Origin: Chrysaora quinquecirrha
Taxonomy: Eukaryota; Cnidaria; Scyphozoa; Semaeostomeae; Pelagiidae
Length of the DNA: 64,000 bases
Assembly (NCBI GenBank): GCA_014526335.1
Contig: JACTAT010000032.1
Span: 4,996,914-5,060,913, forward strand
Direction of reading: 5' to 3'
Numbering within the stretch: the first letter of the stretch is position 1; every line of letters begins with the position of its first letter. Position numbers and translations under genes: made by a program. Shown here in pieces: positions 48,219 through 58,517 of this stretch. A model generated the notes under the pieces. The model worked only from the letters and a program-made list of their open reading frames with translations. It had not been told where the DNA came from and ran no database searches.

Positions 48219-48697
48219 TGGTTAAGAAGAATCTCATCGTGTTCCTACAAATTTCTTTTATGGGGTCCTATACCTTTGTTAACGTGCAGTTGGGAGTGTT
48301 TCTCAAAGCTTAATGATGGTGGTTTTGCTCCTACTGAAATAATTTCCAAGAAATCAGTTGTTGATAGAGGCAAACGATTTAAGGATTTTCAGAACTTATT
48401 TGACAAGCAAATCAACATTTTTAGGTTTCTATCTGCATATAAGCCGAATTGGAGGAAAAGACGCAAAATTCTTGACACAGTTTTCCTTTGCCGCCAAACG
48501 ACGCTTATGAATTGTAGGTCAAATTGATAGCTTTATATGGGGCAACCATTTTGGATAGTGAGTTTAAAAAAGTCATGAATGAGCCTTTGTATGGAAGAAA
48601 ATATAGGATAGTATGGGAAGGTTATGATAAGTGCCTATTGATTTAAGTGTTATGTTGTTTTGTGTCAAACGTATGGCAAATACTTCGTACGCAAGTG

Positions 48698-49078
48698 AAA
48701 AGCGTCTTAAAAGAAGCGTCGTACAAGAAGCGTCGTATAAGAAGCGTCGTACAAGAAGCGTTGTACAAGAAGCGTTGTCACCGTACGCAAGTGAAAAGCG
48801 TCGTACACGAAGCGTCGTACACGAAGCGTCGTACAAGAAGCGTTGTACGCCGTACGCAAGTGAAAAGCGTCGTACACGAAGCGTCGTACAAGAAGCGTCG
48901 TACAAGAAGCGTTGTACGCCGTACGCAAGCAAAAAGCGCCGTACAGTAAGCATCGTAAAAGAAGCGTCGCACAAGTAGCGTCGTACAAGAAGCGTCGTAC
49001 AGGAAGCGTTGTACGCCGTACGCAAGCAAAAAGCGCCGTACAGTAAGCATCGTACAAGAAGCGTCGCACAAGAAGCGC
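48698..49078. repeat. 14-bp minisatellite (gaagcgtcgtacaa), 42-bp coding period
   Basis: Units of 14 bp, punctuated by cgccgtacgcaag(t/c)(g/a)aaaagcg blocks. Three units make 42 bp, so every frame stays open as a 14-residue repeat; the minus frame gives RRFLYDASCTTLL-type repeats (272-codon ORF 49391-48573). No splice or start context suggests a gene. Confidence 0.9.
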
Positions 49079-49498
49079 CGGGCTTATTAGCAATTTCGTA
49101 CTGATGATGAGGGGGCTTATTTCTCGCTCTAGGGTGGGGGCTAATCCGGGGGGCAATTCGAGGATTTAAGGTATTGCCTGTTGTAGAGAGGTCACTTCTA
49201 CAGTGAGGTGACCAATATAAATTTAGCTGAGGAGTCAAAGTAAGAAAGGAAAACGGCCTCATTCTGATTGGGCAAACATCAGTGCTGTCAAGTTCGTCTA
49301 AATTAAGCAAAAGTACAAGTACAACTTCAAGATTGGAATTACGATTTAAGTACCAGGTGTGTGGAGAAGAGGAATTGAAGAAAAAACTCATGGTTTAACG
49401 TGAAAATCCCTCGAATTAAGTGAGATTTAGGTTACTTAATGAGATTTAGCAAAGGCCTCCAAAGTCACATAACAAAAATACTTTTGAATGTTTTTCGC

Positions 49499-49829
49499 GA
49501 GATTGGAGTCTCTGATTGAGGGGATATTGAGTTTTCAAAAGGGCTGCGAAAAGCTTCTACTGAAACAAAAGGATTTCTTGGGATTTTCCAGAGATTTCAG
49601 TCTCTGATTTAGGGGATATTGAGTTTTCCATAGGGCTGCAAAAGCTTCTACCAAAAACAAAAGGATTTCTTGGGATTTTCCTGAGATTTCTGTCTCTGAT
49701 CGAAGGGATATTTAGTATTCAAAAAAGGGCTGTAAAAAGCTTCTACTGAAAACAAAAAGATTTGTTGGGATTTTTCTGAGACTTTTATCTCCGATTGAGG
49801 AGATGCTGAGTTTCCAAAAGGGCTTTTTA
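49499..49829. repeat. Tandem repeat of about 93 bp, 3.5 copies
   Basis: gagatttcagtctctgattt-like phrases occur at about 49500, 49589, 49683 and 49778, each followed by gggatattgagtttt.caaa and aaagcttctactgaaa. Related single pieces lie near 4840, 27450 and 41750. Confidence 0.8.
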
Positions 49830-50372
49830 ACAGCAAATTCATATTAATTTGCTCCATTTTCAAACTATAAATATAAATGGAGTCTTTTTGACAGATTGAT
49901 GGGAAATATATTGTTATTCTGTTATTTTTCTGAACCAATCGTCTTGTTCCTGAAAAAAGTGACTCTTGGTGTTTCATCCAAGTCTAATTTTTTAGGAATT
50001 TTCAGCCTTGAGTTCCTTATACAAGATTCACCCTTGATCAATAAACGAACGGGGAGGAGGGAGAAAAAAGGAAGATCAGGGAAAGGAGAGCACTCTCCTT
50101 CCCCGTTTATTAATCTTTATTTTAATAATTCAACACAATATCCTAAGATACATGGTCTACAGTTAATCAAGAGCGAGACTTGTAGCAAGTCCACTTATAA
50201 AGGTGTTCCTTATGAAAAAACGTGTATTCGGTTGTAAAAACCATCCTGTTCTTGAAAAAAGTTATTCTTAGTTTTTCATCTGAACGTCAATAGTTCCTAA
50301 AAGTCCTTAAAGTTTTCACGAGTTTCAGCCTTGAGTTCTTTGCAAAGATGTTCCTTAAAAACAAGTGTATTT
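49830..50372. mobile_element. Composite of GGAAC-subfamily MITE fragments
   Basis: The interior of the 41242-type element (acagcaaattcatattaatt, ataaatggagtctttttgac, tcgtcttgttcctgaaaaaa) is interrupted near 50025 by foreign sequence (cccttgatcaataaacgaac) and resumes with aaaggtgttccttatgaaaa then CGTG-TA at about 50224. A third partial piece follows to 50372. Confidence 0.55.
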
Positions 50373-51654
50373 GAAGAAATCAAAGCTTAGACATACCTGT
50401 CACATATAAATTTCTCTAAAATCTCCAATATCTTCAACAGTTCTTGACTCTTCGATGAAAATCTCTCTACAAAACTCTGATCGACTATCGATAATACAAT
50501 ATACCATGAATAAGAGCTAAATTCTCTTTCCTTCTATCAGCTATATCAAGGGTCAAATATCAGAATCGATGGAGATGATTTATTGCAATAGAAATATGGA
50601 ATACCCGATTATGACAGTCAAGTTAACAAGACGCCCTGTTGCATGCTGGGAATTCCTGTTAAAAAGCCGGTTGTTTGAAGGAGTTTTCCGTTTTTGCTGC
50701 GTGTTTCGCCTTCTTCGGCAACCAGGGGTGGTATAGAAGTACCCAGGGGGTGGCACTTAGATATGTTGAAAACAGGAGGTCATGTGCTCATATAACTTAA
50801 CAGCAAACTAGTAAACACCCAACAAATTAATAACAAACAAACAAATAAACAAATGAACAAACAAACAAACTAAAAACCAATAACTTTATACCAAACCCCC
50901 GGCGAATTAGCACAAACATATCATGTATAGTTCATCTTTAACATAACCAGGGTGTAGTGCTTAGAGCTGTTATAGGACGGAGATGACCGTATGTCAAAAA
51001 CACTGCAGAAAATAATCTAACTGTCGACCCCCCGGCGAAATTCACGCAAGTTTTCGAGTGTGTTAAATCTTCAAAACGTACGGAGGATGTGGTATTCAAC
51101 GCTATTGCAAGCACGTTGAAACTCTTCAATGAGATGAATCACACAGTCAACCCCCGGAAAAGTATACACAAAATTCAAACGTGTTACGCCTTGAACGAGC
51201 CCCAAGGGCTGTGCTTAGAGCTATTCTAAGCTGCATATATTTGAACCCTCAATGAGACATTTGAAAATAAACAGTCGACCCCATTGGCAAGTTCACAACA
51301 GTAGTACCGTTTTGTCTGACTGCACAGTTCTAACGGGTTGTTTGCGACGATTTGTCATCGAAAACTACCGAGATTCGAGGTTAAAAAATATCCGGAAAAG
51401 TCAAATTTCCTTAGGATATTGGTTATTTATAGTGATTTAAAACTAGACTTATTACTGTACACGAGTCATGGTTTTCTGCCTTCACCTCAATTCAATTCAT
51501 TTAAAAATTACAATATCAAAAATAGTTGTTGTTGTTGTTAATGGCGGCAGCTCAGCTCAAACTACATAATATTACTGTTTCAATATCTGCAAAACTTAGG
51601 CCACCAGCACCAATTTTTGGTCCTCCAATCAGAGCAGCATATAATGTTATGTTT

Positions 51655-51875
51655 GGCCTAACTATTAAACATAGTTTGTCCAACATTGATCAGTTGCTTT
51701 TAAAACACTGTTGGCCGTTTAGCAACACCGCAAAACATTGCCTGACAAGCACAAAGAAAACTACAAAAACATTTGCTGCTTATTAGAGGCAAAACGTGTT
51801 TTACGAGCAATGTTTAGCAATATAGCCAAACGGTCAGCAAATGTCTTACCAACAATGTTTGCTCGTTTCTTTTCG
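51655..51875. mobile_element. CAAACATTGTTTG-family element, diverged
   Basis: Contains aacattgatcagttgctttt, agcaacaccgcaaaacattg, tagccaaacggtcagcaaat and ccaacaatgtttgctcgttt, the usual vocabulary in inverted arrangement, with a degraded left end. Confidence 0.45.
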
Positions 51876-52349
51876 CTACTAGATTGAATTGCTGAACCAC
51901 GCTAGAGATTCCATACCCCGGGGGTAATTGACAAAGTTTCGGATAGGGACGTGCCGCCTGAACAACAAAATGCCTATCCATTATTTATACCAAATTCCTG
52001 AAAATATATACCAAAAATTATACAAAAATATAAACTTCTACGCTACTTTGTGTCAGGAGTTAGTGCGTATAGATACACTACCGTTCGAAAAGTTTGGAAA
52101 CGGTCGCTTAAAAATGGCCGCCAACAGCCGCCAAGGGCCTAATCCAAGAGATTTTCATTTTAAAAGTCAGAGGTCATGCGGCCATTATCTTGCTAAGTTT
52201 CGGCGGGAAAATGTTCGTCACTGCACTCGCCATCATTTTAAATCGAAAGGAGAAGATTATTTCGATGGTATAATAGAAAAATACACAAAAACTGAGAAGC
52301 TTTGCCTTCAAAAAACCAAGGAAAAGATTTTTAAGACTACTGATCTGAA

Positions 52350-52873
52350 ATTATGGGAAAGAGAGGGGTTTCGTTACTCCAAGATGGAAAATTTTGCAGT
52401 TGTTTGAAGCCCAGTTGTTTTAGCTTTTCCGTTGTAGTAAAAGTTTTCCTGAAATATCGATATTTACAAAGTTAATCAGGGTTAAAGTTTCGTAAACATT
52501 TTTCAGATGAGCCATTTTTAAAGGGTCTTTTTCAACAACAAATGTTTTTTCAGGTATTAGACTAAAAAAGAGGCAAGATCAAAACAATTCAAACACATAT
52601 TCGAAAACTAGAATAAATGAGCAGTACTTTATCAAAATTTTAGAGTCATCAGTCATTTTACAAGGAGCAGAACGACATTTGAAAACCACACCTTCTTTCA
52701 TGTTATAAGTTTACTCACCTGAAAAATGTTTAGAAAACTTTAACCCTGATTAACTTTGTAAAATCGATATTTCAGGAAAACTTTTACTACAACGGAAAAG
52801 CTAAAACAACTGGGCTTCAAATAACTGCAAAATTTTCTATCTTGGAGTAACGAAACCCTCTCTTTCCCATAAT
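52350..52873. repeat. Foldback element, about 155-bp arms
   Basis: 52350-52506 is mirrored nearly perfectly by 52719-52873 (ttatgggaaagagaggggtt vs ccctctctttcccataat; cttttccgttgtagtaaaag vs cttttactacaacggaaaag). The 212-bp centre holds no ORF. To the left, at about 52075, lies cactaccgttcgaaaagttt, similar to a TIR seen in TA-target DNA transposons. Confidence 0.9.
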
Positions 52874-53787
52874 GTGTGGACACTGTCTGACTGAAACGAG
52901 CAACAACAGCAATTCAATTCAACTCAATTCAAAGTAAGGGAAGCTCGGAGGAATTCTTGTGGAAGCTATGCATTGTGTGCAGTATTAACTATTAAGACTA
53001 AAATACAGCAAGCGCTACAGTGATATCAAAATTCATAGGACAATGAGAAAAAGGACTGGAAAATGAGCTTCTAAGCAGAAAAAACTTATGATTATATTTA
53101 AAGTGTCTGCTTCTATAGGTCGAATACTTTAGCATTGATATAGGACTCCATGAATTGTATGAATTAGTTAGACTTGAGTCGTAGCTATCGCTATTGAGAT
53201 AACTGCTGGACGCTGAAACAACGAGCGACCTCGATTTGGTGTTAGTCTCGGTTTGGTGCGCGGTAACTGGGACTCGGGAACCCAAGAATAAGACTATGAA
53301 TTCGCATATTTTACTTCGCTGTTTTAAAGTTTGTCTTTTGTGATTGAAAACCGAAGCTGCCATGAAACAGAGATAGCAAAACACAAATTGGCTTGTCTTA
53401 TCTGAACGAAATGTCACGGTGCCCTGCAGGGTTTTGTGAAGCGCCTGTGCAAAACGAACTTGAAATTATCCTGTTAAATATGAGATAAATACTTGATTGA
53501 ACACAAAATTCAAATTCGAATCTCCCGGCATATTTGACATGACACTGCTGTAATCGTGTGTGGTAGTTGAAGTAGGTTAATATCACTTTGAGCGCTAAAG
53601 GTCTGTATATTTATGCCAATGGCAGTTTTTGGCAGGGTATAATTGGCGGAAAAGATCTGCAAACAGATTTTCTTCGTTTTGACCTTTCGGTCTCTTGTAA
53701 CAATGTAAAGGAGTATATGAAGGTTTTAACCAGTCACCTTCAAGAACTCAAAATCTTAAAGACCATTGTGCTTCACGCCAGCGAAGC

Positions 53788-54313
53788 TATCATCACTACT
53801 GTGGTGACTAATCACTACTGTGGTGGATAAGCACTACTGTGGTGGCAATTTTGCACTACCTTGGTGGATAATCAATACTGTGGTGGATTAATATGCTCAC
53901 TGTGATGGGTTATTTTGCTTGTTGTGGTGGTATTTTTGCACTACTGTGGTCGGCTACACTTTTTTTTAATAAGCAACTTGTCAATAAGCAACTAGGGCTG
54001 AGATTTTGTTAAATTTTTGGTAAAATAGCTTTCTTTATACTGTACATCGTTGCAAACGATCCATTACATTGAAATGCCAGAAAAGAACCAAAATAAGAGG
54101 TTTTCGGGAGTATCAGTCATTCTGCAAGGGCTGAAATACTAGACATGTTAAGCAACTCTTGAGGGCTGGACCAACGTCCTGTTGCCTATTGAAAAAAAGT
54201 GTACTATACTTTTTGTGGAGGTAATTTGTGTGCAAAATTACCACCACAAGCAGCATAGTAAGGGCATAGTAACCCAACACAACAGGCATAACAATCCATC
54301 ACAGTAGTGATTA
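53788..54313. repeat. Inverted actactgtggtgg minisatellite with a MITE in its centre
   Basis: The left arm (53788-53955) has caatcactactgtggtggat-type units; the right arm (54204-54313) has the inverse (aatccatcacagtagtgatt, accaccacaag). The MITE at 53957-54201 occupies the middle. Confidence 0.8.
53957..54201. mobile_element. MITE, TACACG-T-run family, GCAAC subfamily, nested
   Basis: Left end CAC + T-run + AATAAGCAAC; right end GTTGCCTATTG + A-run + GTG; TA on both sides (53955-53956; 54202-54203). About 245 bp, no ORF. Confidence 0.85.
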
Positions 54314-55044
54314 TCAGTGAAATGTTCAGTATGTTTCGCTTTCGGTATGTTTGCAAAACATTGCAAGACATCGTTTAGGCATTGCTGTTAAAAATAGTTC
54401 AGCACTCCAGAAAGGACAACAAAAAGGCAACGGGGGTCAACAAGTGTAAAAACATAACCAAATTCTTTAGATATAATATTCATATTAATACAATAATCTA
54501 TACATATATCCCCCCGGGACCACTGGGCAGATATGTTCTGGGACCAGCGATGTGCCGCTCAGAAAGGTATCAATTTTAGAGATTTTGGATCTAGGGACGG
54601 TACCGACATTCGATATTTTGGTATACCTTTTCCGATATTTGTATAAATGCGGATGCACGTCAATGCCGTGAAAAAACAGTACAAGAGTACAAGAAACAAA
54701 ACGGTTTTTTAAGCTTGAGTGGAACGTGAAGCAGCCGTAACCAAAATCTGACCACGTCTTCTCCCAGGAAAATACTATCGATCTATATTCCAGCCATTTC
54801 AGAACTCATCTACTAGTCTGAAAGCCAGAACAGTTAAATTAGCCTCAAATTCTTTCAAAATTACATTAAATATTACCAAAACCAGCGTATAAAACTTGGT
54901 CAAAAATAGGCCTACATACAATATTATTTGCTAGGATCAGTGTTTCTCAATTTTAGCTTTATCCTACTTCCATCTTTTCAAATTTATAAATGCTGCGCAA
55001 CTTTGCATTAAGTTTCAGTCTGCAAGTTTCGACCCTGTTTCTTT

Positions 55045-57664
55045 CTAAAGATCGAGCCGTGTTACGGTTTCCATGACAACAGCGTTTGCATCAGCATCAG
55101 TCCTCTGGAGCGACCTCGTATTCAATCCGCTATCGGGTCTAGAAAGCACCCTCTCTTTAGTGCTCCGGTCTCTCAATGTCCCAACACAAGGTTTCGCATA
55201 AGTATAATAATCCGCGTCATTCCATGCCAGTAACGGAGCTACTCTTTTCGTAGGTGAGCCACTCTGAGGAATCAGTTGTCTTCTTCGGAGACCTAAATTG
55301 CTCCGGACATGCACGGGTTCTGATTGGTTGATCGGTCTTTGCTTTTGCCAAGATGGCGGCGAAACGTAATCCTGTCGATATGACGTTGACGGTCGAGATG
55401 GAATATCCGCTGACCATGTCAGAAGTTGTGACGTGTCTTTGTAATGTTGGACCACGCCAGCTTTAGGTTTTCCTTTCCCCAGCCCCTACGCGAAAAGGTA
55501 CGACGCTCAATGCTCGCAAAACAGATCTTCAAATGCCTTGGTGTTTAACGTTAATGTAACAAAATTTTTGCCTTGGTTTTGGTGGTGCCTTGGCGTTGGT
55601 GGTAAGATATATAATAGATTTATTGCTTTCTAAAGTCCTTGCTAAACGATGAGACATGTCGCAGGCGATTTTGTCGCGCGTGACATATCTCCCAGTTTAG
55701 CAAAACCGGAAACTTTGTAGCGCGCGACAAAATTTGTAGCGAGAGACATGCAAATGTTTCTGGGAGACAACACTTGGAGGTGGGGATGTTGCTCGCTTGT
55801 CACTCGCATGTTTAGCCACCCTGAGAGACACGTCGAATACAATGTCGCGCGCGTGTCATTCGCCACAGCTTAAATCGGACACTCATCAGAGTATAAACGT
55901 CAGAAACAGACCGAAACAATTGACAAATGTGTGATTTATAAGGGCCTATCAGGGGTCCAGATGCCACGAAACCGTGAAAAAATCAGCTGAAAGCCGCAAG
56001 CTGTTATGAAATAAAACGCTATAAGCCGCGGCCGATTAAATTGTGAATCGACAAGAATGCGGTCGCTTCTTCGCTTGGCTACTTTCTTCCTTCATTTTCA
56101 AGCGGCACAGAGCACTCTTTCGCGCCAAATCCTTGTGAAATTATGAATGGAGCTGTAGCCTTTTTTCTGTTAAAAGCCACAGCCGCATGCATGATGCCGA
56201 AAACCGATGTTAATACAAACCAAAAAACGCAAGACTCAACGTATTCTGAAGCCGCAAACTGTAGAAAAAGAATTGCGAAATCAGAAAGCCACACTAAAAA
56301 TAGGGGTCGAATCGAATCTGTGAACCCGCAAAACTATAATTAACCCCTTTACACCCAGATGCCGATCGAAATGCACCAAATCAGAAAGTGATGCTGAATC
56401 GGCATTGTGTTTTAAAACCAAATCAGTTTATTAGAAAATTAAAACAGTGGAAAAATATTATGTACATACGTGAGAGAAGTATGTCTCCAAATCACCCATG
56501 GTACTAGCATGTGCATTTCGGTTGTCATGTCTTGAGAAAAGATGGTCATTTGAACGAACCTAGAAAAGACTAATGTTAATTGTATGGAAGTAGCGTATGA
56601 GCTAAAAAACATAGCATAAATACCATGAATGGCGAACACTAGGATAGAATTTTCCACAAGTGGCATACCACAATAGATGGGATTCAAACCTGTATGACCA
56701 GAAAGTCAAGGACGTTTCCAATGAGCTGTTAGGCTCAATGAAATCACTGAGTAACTCCCAAAGTCATACAGTCTTAGACTCTTCTCTCATTGAATTTTTG
56801 GTGTTCTGGCTATGTGGAGCCTTGGCGAACACTAGGATAGATTCTCCACAAGTGGCATACCCCAATAGATGGGGCCCAGGTGGGGTTTAACACTGACCAG
56901 AGAGCCAACAATGATTTTACTGAACTTTAGATCTCTAGAAATCATTGAGTTACTCTCCAGTGAAATAGGTACAAGCTATTTTAAATGACTAAAGCTTTCA
57001 ACTTACACTTGTTCTATCCAGAAATTTTTCTGGTGGCGATGGTTTAGCTTTCTGTCTGTATGGTATTGAGAAGTCTTGCCTTGATTTACTTCTAAAATGC
57101 CCATGAAATCCAGTTGGGAACTGAAAGAAAATGGAATCACAAATAAACAGTGGCTCGTTAGCAATATTAATGACAATTTACAGCAAGTATTTATCAAGAA
57201 CATAGGAAGCAAATGAAAAGTTAGGCGCACAACAGGTTGAGGACAAATTCACCACACCCATTTTTTGCCTACATCCAAATCTTGTCCTAACCGAGAAGCA
57301 TTTCGCTCCTCGAAAAAGTGAACAAGATTCCTATTGCAACAAAAGGATTCTTAAAAGATAGATTCTTGATATTCCAGCTGAGGGAGTACAGGATTCCAAG
57401 GAGTGAATTGCCCCTTGGTCCCAACTCCTAACTTTTGTTTTTATTATAATTTCAAATGAAAGGAAGTAAATTGATTTGAAAACTGCTATAAGCAGTCATA
57501 AGCTTTGAAGGGCATACTTAAAAGCATTTTTTGTCTGACATACTGGCTACCGCAGCATTTTCACAAGGGCACAGCAACTTTTGAGCTTAAGTGTATTCTT
57601 TGTAAAGAGCTAAAAGCAACCTTACCCATGTTCCAAGAATCGCATCTTGGCTGCCAGGCCACAT
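55045..57664 (-). CDS. TEX36: TEX36-like protein
   Basis: Four minus-strand exons, all phase 0: 57664-57626 (13 codons from ATG), 57120-57007, 56559-56470, 55485-55045 with stop; 227 residues. Donors are GTAAGG, GTAAGT and GTATGT; acceptors end ttctttcag, cttttctag and cgcgtag. Landmarks that I recall in vertebrate TEX36 occur in the same order: WFP near residue 13, an FSxHDNR motif around residue 60, then YFxxGLGKxK, and Trp-x3-Asp-x-Pro-Ser further on. Human TEX36 is about 186 residues, so this protein has a longer, Arg/Ser-rich end. TEX36 is testis-enriched in mammals with no biochemical activity known to me; a role in sperm or cilia is inference. Exon 3 to 4 spacing includes a MITE (55644-55873), and SINE-2 pieces fill intron 2. 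It is head-to-head with the coiled-coil gene at 58518. Confidence 0.8.
55644..55873. mobile_element. CGCGCGACA-family MITE inside a TEX36 intron
   Basis: It starts gctaaacgatgagacatgtc and ends tgtcgcgcgcgtgtcattcg .. ccacagctta. The body (acatgcaaatgtttctggga, ttgctcgcttgtcactcgca) is the inverted form of the 11450 copy. Confidence 0.7.
55898..56420. mobile_element. Split relative of the 13678 MITE
   Basis: The left end aacgtcagaaacagaccgaa matches the 13678 family terminus. Near 56350-56410, cacccagatgccgatcgaaa .. gtgatgctgaatcggcattg matches its left arm. The sequence between them differs, so this is a composite or strongly rearranged copy in a TEX36 intron. Confidence 0.5.
56600..56900 (-). 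repeat. Two SINE-2 copies in a TEX36 intron
   Basis: Minus-strand reading gives ggtttgaatcccatctattg (B-box-like) and gtggtatgccacttgtggaa, then tctatcctagtgttcgcc at 56630-56700. A second copy is at 56826-56900 (cgaacactaggatagattct on the plus strand). Same family as 18297 and 31325. Confidence 0.6.
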
Positions 57665-58517
57665 TCCAATACTTGGTACAAATATCTCACGTCTTTACCT
57701 TGCCTGTAAGAGAAATATCTTCTATTATATCAACCAGCAGTATTATTAACGCAATTCTTTAAAAAATCTTGTAATTAAAAATTGACAACTGACCTGCTAA
57801 AACTAATACAACTATAGACTACATATTACTAAAACAACTTATATTTAGGCTCTGAATGGAAATTATATCTGAATTCATTCTCTTGAATACGCGATTCCAT
57901 TCCTCCTTTATCCTGTTAACTACCTAGTCTAGGTATCTTTTTATTTGTCTACCAAAAGTTGCAATGATGAACAACAGGCCTATCTTTACCTATAAAATAA
58001 AATGGCCTTAGGCCCAATGTAAAACAGGATAGTAGGCGAGCCTTAAGGATGTTCGCGGGGCTGCCATTATACCACTAAATAGTCAAAAAACAATTATTAA
58101 TTCAATCTTACCTATAGTATTATGCGTTTAATTCGAATTATATAGCTTGTAAATGAATATTTATCATGTAGTTTGTGCATGTGCGGTCCTTGATTTGTGA
58201 AAAACTATTTCAAAACAGCCTTTTGAAATATGTGCAAATGTTTATCCTCCAGCGCTATGGCAATTGTTCAAATAACAACAACAACATCATTTTAATAAAA
58301 GAGCTACGCGCATGCGGATTGAGAAATTTGCAAAAAGCCTCTCTTACATTTTGAGCCTCTTTTGAAATGATTTTGGCGGGAAAATTTTTTCAGTGACGCG
58401 AGTGAATCGCCAAATCAGCTGTTTTTGCATTTGAAAAATTTCTTTTTGTTTGTTGTCAATTTTTAGGAAACAATTTTCGTGCGAAAATTGAAGTAATCTT
58501 TCTGTAAAATATAAGAA
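57665..58517. promoter_or_regulatory. Shared intergenic (head-to-head) region
   Basis: The start codons of TEX36 (minus, 57664) and of the coiled-coil gene (plus, 58518) are 853 bp apart with no other gene between. A common control region is plausible for two genes that both suggest germline expression. I see no strong TATA box on either strand. Confidence 0.4.

Larger units (their letters stand above)
28508..55044. other. 26.5-kb gene-poor, repeat-rich block
   Basis: No exon set with consistent phase, signal peptide or recognisable domain was found. ORFs up to 272 codons here fall in satellites (46500-47335, 48573-49391) or repeats (30287-30754, 51928-52407). Individual repeats are listed separately. 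Small exons of an unrecognised gene could still be hidden. Confidence 0.5.

Noticed and set aside
48573..49391. 272-codon minus-strand ORF, longest in the window
   Set aside because: Mostly the 14-bp minisatellite read in one frame; no splice, signal or domain evidence.
51928..52407. 159-codon plus-strand ORF
   Set aside because: It crosses a CCCGGGGG-type repeat end, a TIR-like sequence and one arm of the foldback element, so it is a chimera of repeats.
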